From: Pseudomonadota bacterium
GTDB lineage: Bacteria > Pseudomonadota > Gammaproteobacteria > Steroidobacterales > Steroidobacteraceae
DNA: 8,836 nt
Direction: 5' to 3'
Assembly: GCA_018241455.1 (NCBI GenBank)
Contig: JAFEDW010000070.1
Location: 1-8,836, forward strand
Part shown: positions 1-3,753 of the stretch, piece after piece
Position numbering within the stretch: the first letter of the stretch is position 1
Layout: the number at the start of each line of letters is the position of its first letter
Notes under the pieces: model-generated
Database searches by the model: none
Told to the model about the DNA's origin: nothing
Seen by the model: the letters and a program-made list of their open reading frames with translations, nothing else
Translations under genes and position numbers: made by a program

Positions 1-98
1 CCCTTGAAGCCCTCCTTGCTGACGGCTGGACCGGGGGAGAGCACCCACATGCTTGCGCCCTCCCAGAACACAATGCGGCCGCGTGCGGAACTCAACAT
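1..98 (-). CDS. N-terminus of a probable AraC-family-like regulator, cut by the window edge
   Basis: A minus-strand frame opens with ATG at 98 and stays open to the window edge, giving 32 residues. The run RGRIVFWEGASMWVLSPG resembles, from memory, the start of AraC-type transcription factors, in which a short strand with a Trp and an Asp/Glu-Gly precedes a cupin-like sensor domain. No HTH can be seen because only the first part is present. The start lies 10 bp beyond the stop of the broken MerR gene on the same strand, so the two may once have been co-transcribed. The Shine-Dalgarno signal is weak (GGTGAG, about 9 nt upstream). The family call rests on a short resemblance only; the open frame is seen directly. 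Confidence 0.35.
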   Translation of the reverse strand, partial: MLSSARGRIVFWEGASMWVLSPGPAVSKEGFK

Positions 99-108
99 GG
101 GCGCACGC

Positions 109-341
109 TCACCGTGCCAGATCCTGGGCGCGTTCCTGTGCGAGCTGCTTCATTTTACTGCTCGCCCGCTGCTTGTCGTTCCAGCGATCCGGCGGCACCG
201 CAATCTGCTTCATCGAGAAACCGAGCCCACGGCAGCACTTGATGAATTGCACACGTGCGGGATCAGCCCAATGATTTCATACTGCCCGATTGTCTTGGCA
301 CTCACGCCCGTAGTCGCAGACGTCTCGCCGCTCTTGTGCAA
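109..341 (-). pseudogene. Decayed CueR-like MerR-family metal regulator
   Basis: Two minus-strand frames together spell a MerR-family protein of the copper-responsive type. The first (about 341 to 255) reads SGETSATTGVSAKTIGQYE followed by IIGLIP, matching the N-terminal helix-turn-helix that in CueR-like proteins reads close to TGVSAKMIRYYESIGLI. The second, in another frame (about 250 to 112, stop TGA at 109), reads ARVQFIKCCRGLGFSMKQIA and then PPDRWNDKQRASSKMKQLAQ, matching the second DNA-binding helix and the start of the dimerisation helix. The intervening segment with the usual RTxxGYR motif is missing, so there is an internal deletion with a frameshift. The conserved RYYE is changed to GQYE, no clear ATG is present, and the frame stops before the metal-binding loop. 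Such regulators normally stand divergent to the genes they control, which fits the operator at 434-464. Confidence 0.75.
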
Positions 342-433
342 GCCCTGCTGGCGCGCCTCCGCCAGTCCCGGTCGCCGCGTTGGCCGCCTGCGCATGATGC
401 ACTCCCTACGATCCCACCGGAACCACGCGCCCG

Positions 434-464
434 TTGACCCTGACATGACGGGAAGCCTGATCCT
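434..464 (+). promoter_or_regulatory. CueR-like MerR-type promoter/operator upstream of the Cys-rich gene
   Basis: A -35 TTGACC (434-439) is separated by 19 bp from a candidate -10 GATCCT (459-464). The overlong 19-bp spacer is a hallmark of MerR-activated promoters. Bases 450-455 read GGGAAG, the right half-site of CueR-type operators as I remember them (TTGACCTTCCC, then GGGAAGG). The left half-site is degenerate (CTGAC where TTCCC is expected). The element lies between the broken cueR-like gene and the Cys-rich gene, about 42 bp before its ATG. If functional it would need a regulator acting in trans, because the adjacent one is broken. Confidence 0.5.
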
Positions 465-505
465 CGCGCACACGGCAATCCGCCGCAAGTAGCCGGCAGA
501 TAGTC

Positions 506-706
506 ATGTACCTTGCAAGTATCTCGAATCAGGACGCCCAGGGCCAAGCCAACCCCGGCGAAGTGGCAGCTGCCACGGGCGCGACGGGCACCGCGTGCAT
601 CCGATGCAAGTGTGATATCTGCCAGTGCGTCGAATGCCAGTGCTGCGCGTGCGGCACCTGCGGCTGCAATGCCAGTGATCCAATAACCGGGGCACTTGAA
701 CAATGA
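506..706 (+). CDS. Small cysteine-rich, metallothionein-like protein (66 aa)
   Basis: The 66-residue product has a Gly/Ala/Gln-rich N-terminus (1-30), a dense cysteine core (31-54) and a short acidic tail. Cysteines lie at 31, 34, 36, 39, 41, 44, 46, 47, 49, 52 and 54: eleven in 24 residues, spaced mostly as a five-residue repeat of the form xxCxC (IRCKC, DICQC, VECQC, then CAC, GTCGC). The core has no His and no aromatic residue. CxC and CxxC motifs at this density are the signature of metallothioneins, which bind Cu(I), Zn or Cd through thiolate clusters in the cytoplasm; there is no signal peptide. The gene follows a CueR-like operator and precedes a DUF3703 gene, so copper or another soft metal is the likely ligand (inference). 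The ATG at 506 is the first in frame after an upstream in-frame stop at 446-448; its Shine-Dalgarno signal is weak. It is not a convincing member of the classical BmtA/SmtA family that I can recall. Confidence 0.7.
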   Translation: MYLASISNQDAQGQANPGEVAAATGATGTACIRCKCDICQCVECQCCACGTCGCNASDPITGALEQ

Positions 707-791
707 GGCTGCACAGTCAGCCGCATCGTTCAAGTGGCTCGCGAGGGTAGCCGCCAACAATGGGCTCCAGAGAAAACCACTGGAGCATCCG

Positions 792-1181
792 ATGTCAGAT
801 TTTGCCACGCGTATCCGACCCCACGTACGGGCGGAACTCGATATTTCGATTGCGGCCGAGCGCGAGGGCTTCGCCGAACTGGCCTTCCATCACCTCGAAC
901 GTGCCCACATCCTGGCGCAAGCCGCAGCATTACAGCACGTGCGAGTGCACTGGCGCATGTTCAGCTTTGCGTTGAGGCAGCGACTGCCTGGAGAAGCATT
1001 CGGGCAGATGTTGCGGATGCTCCTGGCAGTACCACTCGCGATCCTCGGCATCGTACCTGCGGGAAATACCGGCGGCAGCGCAGCCAATGGTTTCTTGCCG
1101 ATGCCGGTGCCCGCGGACCTCCAGCGGGTCATTGATACGGCCCGCAGCGGGTCGGACAGGTCGGCGGAAATTGAATGTTAG
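792..1181 (+). CDS. DUF3703 family protein
   Basis: The 129-residue product starting MSDFATRIRPHVRAEL matches the DUF3703 family, recognised by the early RPHVRAEL, the central HLERAHILAQ and HVRVHWRMF stretches, and the late VPAGNTGGSA followed by PMPVPADL. Length is normal for the family. Function is unknown; homologues are, as I recall, often found next to MerR regulators and heavy-metal efflux genes. The start at 792 is chosen because GGAG lies 6-7 nt upstream and homologues begin here; a longer frame from a TTG at 696 would overlap the preceding gene and adds no recognisable sequence. A hydrophobic patch (LLAVPLAILGIVPAG) near residues 77-91 is family-typical and short for a true membrane helix. 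It is 85 bp downstream of the Cys-rich gene on the same strand and probably in the same transcript. Confidence 0.85.
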   Translation: MSDFATRIRPHVRAELDISIAAEREGFAELAFHHLERAHILAQAAALQHVRVHWRMFSFALRQRLPGEAFGQMLRMLLAVPLAILGIVPAGNTGGSAANGFLPMPVPADLQRVIDTARSGSDRSAEIEC

Positions 1182-1361
1182 TCGCCATTCCAGCCAATGC
1201 GCCCCCAGCATCATCACGTTCGCTGACGGTCAAATGGTTGCGACAGCATTCGCATCGCCTGCACTAACGGCATTGAAGAAAGGGCGTCTGGTGTGTCCGC
1301 CCTGAGTTGGTCCGGAGGACAACGTCAGTTCGAGCGCCAAGAACTTTCTTCGCGGGATCGC

Positions 1362-1392
1362 TTGACTTGAAGTTGACTTCAACTTGTACAGT
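1362..1392 (+). promoter_or_regulatory. MerR-type promoter of the DUF2938-flavodoxin operon
   Basis: The -35 TTGACT (1362-1367) and -10 TACAGT (1387-1392) are exactly 19 bp apart, the long spacer that MerR-family activators correct by DNA distortion. Inside the spacer is a perfect 7-2-7 dyad, AAGTTGA-CT-TCAACTT (1370-1385). The same dyad and spacing recur at 2918-2948 beside the MerR gene, which strongly suggests a shared regulator. The first gene starts 38 bp after the -10. Confidence 0.85.
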
Positions 1393-1430
1393 ATCTACAA
1401 CGCAACCACGCAAGCCAGGAAGCCGCCCGC

Positions 1431-1925
1431 ATGCTCAGCACTCACGCGTTGATCCCGGTTGTCATCATCGGCGTTGGCGCCACCGCGCTGCTGGATCTGT
1501 GGATTGCGTGCCTGAAGCGGATTGGCGTGCCCACTGGTAGCTTCGCGCTCATCGGCCGCTGGGTCGCGCACTTTGCCCGCGGCCGATTCATCCACGCGTC
1601 CATTGCCAAGGCCGAACCCGCTGCCAACGAATTGATCATCGGCTGGTGCACGCACTACGCCGTGGGCATCATCTTCGTCTCAGTACTGGTAGCGCTCCAG
1701 GGTTCGGGCTGGGTCCGACAACCCACCTTCGTTCCGGCCTTCGTGACCGGTGTGGCAACGGTGGCCCTGCCGCTGTTCGTGATGCAGCCGGCAATGGGTT
1801 TGGGATTCGCCGCGTCCAGGACACCGACTCCGCTGAAGAACAGCGCTCGCAGCGTCGCCAATCACGCGGTGTTCGGCGTCGGCATGTATTTGGCTGCCAT
1901 CGCCATCAAAGGGTTCGTGCCATGA
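1431..1925 (+). CDS. DUF2938 family integral membrane protein
   Basis: The 164-residue product matches the DUF2938 family of small inner-membrane proteins of unknown function. Four hydrophobic segments are visible at about 6-28, 76-91, 99-124 and 143-161. Family-like stretches include GVGATALLDLW in the first helix, the polar NELIIGWCTHYAVG before the second, and the LFVMQPAMGLGFAASRTP loop after the third. The start has a good Shine-Dalgarno AGGAAG (1417-1422) eight bases before the ATG. The stop overlaps the next start as ATGA, so translation of the oxidoreductase is probably coupled to it. Transcription is expected from the MerR-type promoter at 1362-1392. The partnership with a flavodoxin-like enzyme hints at membrane-linked redox or detoxification chemistry, but this is inference. 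Confidence 0.85.
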   Translation: MLSTHALIPVVIIGVGATALLDLWIACLKRIGVPTGSFALIGRWVAHFARGRFIHASIAKAEPAANELIIGWCTHYAVGIIFVSVLVALQGSGWVRQPTFVPAFVTGVATVALPLFVMQPAMGLGFAASRTPTPLKNSARSVANHAVFGVGMYLAAIAIKGFVP

Positions 1926-2635
1926 CCAGGCTGGCCATCATCTACCACAGCGCCCAAGGGCACACCGAGTACATCGCCCGACATGTCCTCGAGGGCGCTC
2001 GGCGCGTCGACGGCGTCGTTGCGCACCTTATCAAGGCCGAGGACATGGGCACGCGTCCCAATGAGCTGGTCGAATTCGACGGCATAATTCTGGGCTCACC
2101 GACCTACCTTGGCGGCGTCTCCGGTCCGTTCAAGTCGTTCATGGATGCCACGGGCCGCCTGTGGAGCAAGCAAGGACTCAAGGGGAAGCTGGCCGCCGGC
2201 TTCACCGTGTCGTCACTGCCCGCCGGCGACAAGCAGTCCACGCTGCTGTCGATGTTCGTCTTCGCGATGCAGCACGGGATGCTGTGGATGGGAAACCCCA
2301 TCCTGCCGGAGCAGCACAGCGGCGTGCCCTATGAAGATGCAGCCAATCGCCTGGGCTCGTGGTCCGGCCTGATGGCTCAGGCCGGTCACTCTGCGCCGGC
2401 CGATTCGTTCGCGCGAGGAGATGTAAAGAGCGCCCGCATGTTCGGTCGCAACTTCGCCAACACTCTAATTCGCGTCAACGCGGACGGCCGGAGGCCAGCG
2501 GGGGGTGCAGGCTCACCAGAGCCCCGGCAGCGGCTGCACGCAACAGGCGCTGGAACGAAGGACAAGCCGCATGACTTGGCGCAGAGCACGCCACCGCGTG
2601 CCGCAGTCCCCGGATTATCGCCCTCAGGCGCTTGA
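1922..2635 (+). CDS. Flavodoxin-like NAD(P)H-dependent oxidoreductase (WrbA/NQO-type fold)
   Basis: The 237-residue frame has the flavodoxin fold used by FMN-dependent NAD(P)H oxidoreductases and quinone reductases. The phosphate-binding loop is YHSAQGHTEYIA (residues 8-19). The second FMN loop is GSPTYLGGVSGPFKSFMDAT (about 59-78), and the third conserved stretch is AGFTVSSLPAGDKQS (about 95-109). The typical C-terminal helix ends near FGRNFANTLIRV (residues 179-190). The remaining 47 or so residues are Pro/Arg/Gly-rich, unlike the family, and overlap the opposite-strand MerR gene by 161 bp, so they look like read-through after loss of the original stop. The start overlaps the DUF2938 stop (ATGA). 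Its likely role is two-electron reduction of quinones or electrophiles under control of the neighbouring MerR protein. Confidence 0.88.
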   Translation: MTRLAIIYHSAQGHTEYIARHVLEGARRVDGVVAHLIKAEDMGTRPNELVEFDGIILGSPTYLGGVSGPFKSFMDATGRLWSKQGLKGKLAAGFTVSSLPAGDKQSTLLSMFVFAMQHGMLWMGNPILPEQHSGVPYEDAANRLGSWSGLMAQAGHSAPADSFARGDVKSARMFGRNFANTLIRVNADGRRPAGGAGSPEPRQRLHATGAGTKDKPHDLAQSTPPRAAVPGLSPSGA

Positions 2636-2903
2636 CCATCTGCTCGAGATCATCGGCTTTGGCCGCGAGCATCGCCCGATCGACATTGGGTTTGCCATTC
2701 GGCGTGAACATCACGCGAATCTCGTCCAACGAGAACCCGGCCGCCTGCCCCAGTGCGATGAGTGCCAACTGGTCGAGCACCGCCGGCGAGAACTTGCGAC
2801 GCGCGCCCCGCGACGCCAGCGACCTTATGAGGCCTTTGCGCTCGTAGTACCGGAGCGCCGAGGCGGCGAGTCCTGACTTCCTGGCGACTTCCGAGATGTC
2901 CAT
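2475..2903 (-). CDS. MerR-family transcriptional regulator of the flanking redox genes
   Basis: The 142-residue product begins MDISEVARKSGLAASALRYY, the MerR winged helix-turn-helix with the RYYE motif at 18-21. It continues through a second DNA-binding segment, LALIALGQAAGFSLDEIRVM (about 46-65), into a long dimerisation helix (about 75-102). A C-terminal loop has Cys106, His111 and Cys114, similar in position to the effector loop of metal- or thiol-sensing members. Length is normal. The ATG at 2903 is chosen over a longer frame because homologues start with the HTH. Two promoters with identical dyads flank the gene, one in its own divergent control region, so it most likely activates the DUF2938-flavodoxin operon and the epimerase gene and modulates itself. 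The effector is unknown. The last 25 or so residues (Pro/Arg/Leu-rich) lie in the overlap with the convergent oxidoreductase gene. Confidence 0.9.
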   Translation of the reverse strand: MDISEVARKSGLAASALRYYERKGLIRSLASRGARRKFSPAVLDQLALIALGQAAGFSLDEIRVMFTPNGKPNVDRAMLAAKADDLEQMVKRLRAIIRGLRHAVACSAPSHAACPSFQRLLRAAAAGALVSLHPPLASGRPR

Positions 2904-2917
2904 GGGGCAGGATTCCC

Positions 2918-2948
2918 TTGACTTTAAGTTGACTTCAACTTTTATGAT
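2918..2948 (+). promoter_or_regulatory. MerR-type promoter of the epimerase gene, divergent from merR
   Basis: The -35 TTGACT (2918-2923) and -10 TATGAT (2943-2948) have a 19-bp spacer containing the dyad AAGTTGA-CT-TCAACTT (2926-2941), identical to the one at 1370-1385. It begins 15 bp from the start codon of the divergent MerR gene, so a bound regulator would also sit over the merR leader. The leader to the epimerase start is about 60 nt. Confidence 0.87.
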
Positions 2949-2972
2949 GGGTGCGCGATATCGCGCAGTCAA
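2944..2972 (-). promoter_or_regulatory. Possible minus-strand promoter of the MerR gene
   Basis: On the minus strand TTGACT (2972-2967) and CATCAT (2949-2944) are spaced by 17 bp and read towards the MerR start at 2903. The -35 matches consensus at five of six positions and the -10 at four. It overlaps the MerR box, compatible with autorepression. This is a weak motif-only call. Confidence 0.35.
2952..2967. repeat. 16-bp perfect palindrome in the merR-epimerase control region
   Basis: TGCGCGAT-ATCGCGCA is a perfect palindrome. It lies about where transcription of the epimerase gene should begin and inside the spacer of the candidate merR promoter. It could be a second operator or an RNA hairpin at the 5' end of the epimerase leader; the sequence alone does not decide. 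Confidence 0.6.
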
Positions 2973-3015
2973 ATGGAAGCGCGTGGCCGGACGCAGACGC
3001 GCTGGAGGCATGACC

Positions 3016-3741
3016 ATGAAGGGCACAGTCCTTGTTGCTGGCGCCACGGGCGCGGTCGGCACGCCGCTCGTCCGGCAACTGGTCGACGGAGGCTGGCGGG
3101 TATTCGGCACCACGCGGGATTCCCGGCGCGCCGACGCGCTGCGGCGGGCCGGTGCCGACGCCCTTGTCGTTGACGTGTTTGACGCACCGGCGCTGGACGC
3201 GGCGCTCGTATCCGCACGACCGGACGTCGTGGTACATCAACTCACCGACCTGCCCGGGCTCCGCACGCCGGAATCCCTCTCGGTCGCGATCCAGCGCAAT
3301 GCGCGTCTGCGGCGCGAGGGCACGCGCAACCTGGTCCAGGCTACCCTGGCATCGGGCTGCCCGCGAATGGTGGCGCAAAGCATCGCGTGGGCCTACGCCC
3401 CCGGCCCGTTGCCGCACGCGGAGACCGACCCGCTGGATACATCGGCCACCGGAGACCGTTCGGTCACCGTGCGCGCGGTGCTCGAACTGGAGTCGCTCGT
3501 ACTGAATACGCCGGGGCTCGACGGGCTGGTACTACGCTATGGACATCTCTATGGCCCCCGCACGTGGTCGGCAGTGCGCGAAAGCGAGATGCCACTGCAC
3601 GTCGAGGATGCCGCACATGCCGCAGTCTGTGCCGTCGAGCGGGCCGGCATCACCGGGGCCTTCAACGTGAGCGAACCAGGCCCCCAGCTGTCAGTGGAGC
3701 AGGCCCGGCATTTGCTCGGGTGGGCTCCGCGCATTCGATAG
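3016..3741 (+). CDS. NAD(P)-dependent epimerase/dehydratase-like protein (short atypical SDR)
   Basis: The 241-residue product has a Rossmann fold of the extended/atypical short-chain dehydrogenase type. The dinucleotide loop is VAGATGAVGTPLV (about 7-19, pattern GxxGxxG), followed by a basic patch TTRDSRRAD (32-40) that could favour NADP. Further family landmarks are DVVVHQLTDLP (70-80), the GTRNLVQA helix (102-109), AQSIAWAYAPGP (120-131) and LRYGHLYGP (173-181). The usual catalytic YxxxK is not evident in the expected region, so it may bind nucleotide without classical dehydrogenase chemistry, as in atypical SDRs. Two in-frame ATGs exist at 3010 and 3016; the second is chosen because GGAGG (3004-3008) is correctly spaced for it. 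It is expressed from the MerR-type promoter at 2918-2948. The stop is only 12 bp from the convergent ATPase stop, with no visible terminator between. Confidence 0.87.
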   Translation: MKGTVLVAGATGAVGTPLVRQLVDGGWRVFGTTRDSRRADALRRAGADALVVDVFDAPALDAALVSARPDVVVHQLTDLPGLRTPESLSVAIQRNARLRREGTRNLVQATLASGCPRMVAQSIAWAYAPGPLPHAETDPLDTSATGDRSVTVRAVLELESLVLNTPGLDGLVLRYGHLYGPRTWSAVRESEMPLHVEDAAHAAVCAVERAGITGAFNVSEPGPQLSVEQARHLLGWAPRIR

Positions 3742-3753
3742 GCTCAAATCGGT

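Noticed and set aside
4..492. Long plus-strand open frame of 162 codons at the left edge
   Set aside because: It has no recognisable domain and runs antisense to the clearly recognisable MerR remnant and the AraC-like start, so it is a GC-driven shadow.
302..808. 168-codon minus-strand frame across the Cys-rich gene
   Set aside because: Its composition is Ala/Arg/Gly-rich without motifs, and it lies opposite the Cys-rich gene, whose Cys repeat is a much stronger coding signal.
1281..1303. AGGGCG/CGCCCT hairpin after DUF3703 as a terminator
   Set aside because: The stem is only 6 bp with an 11-nt loop and no T-run, which is weak in DNA of this GC content.
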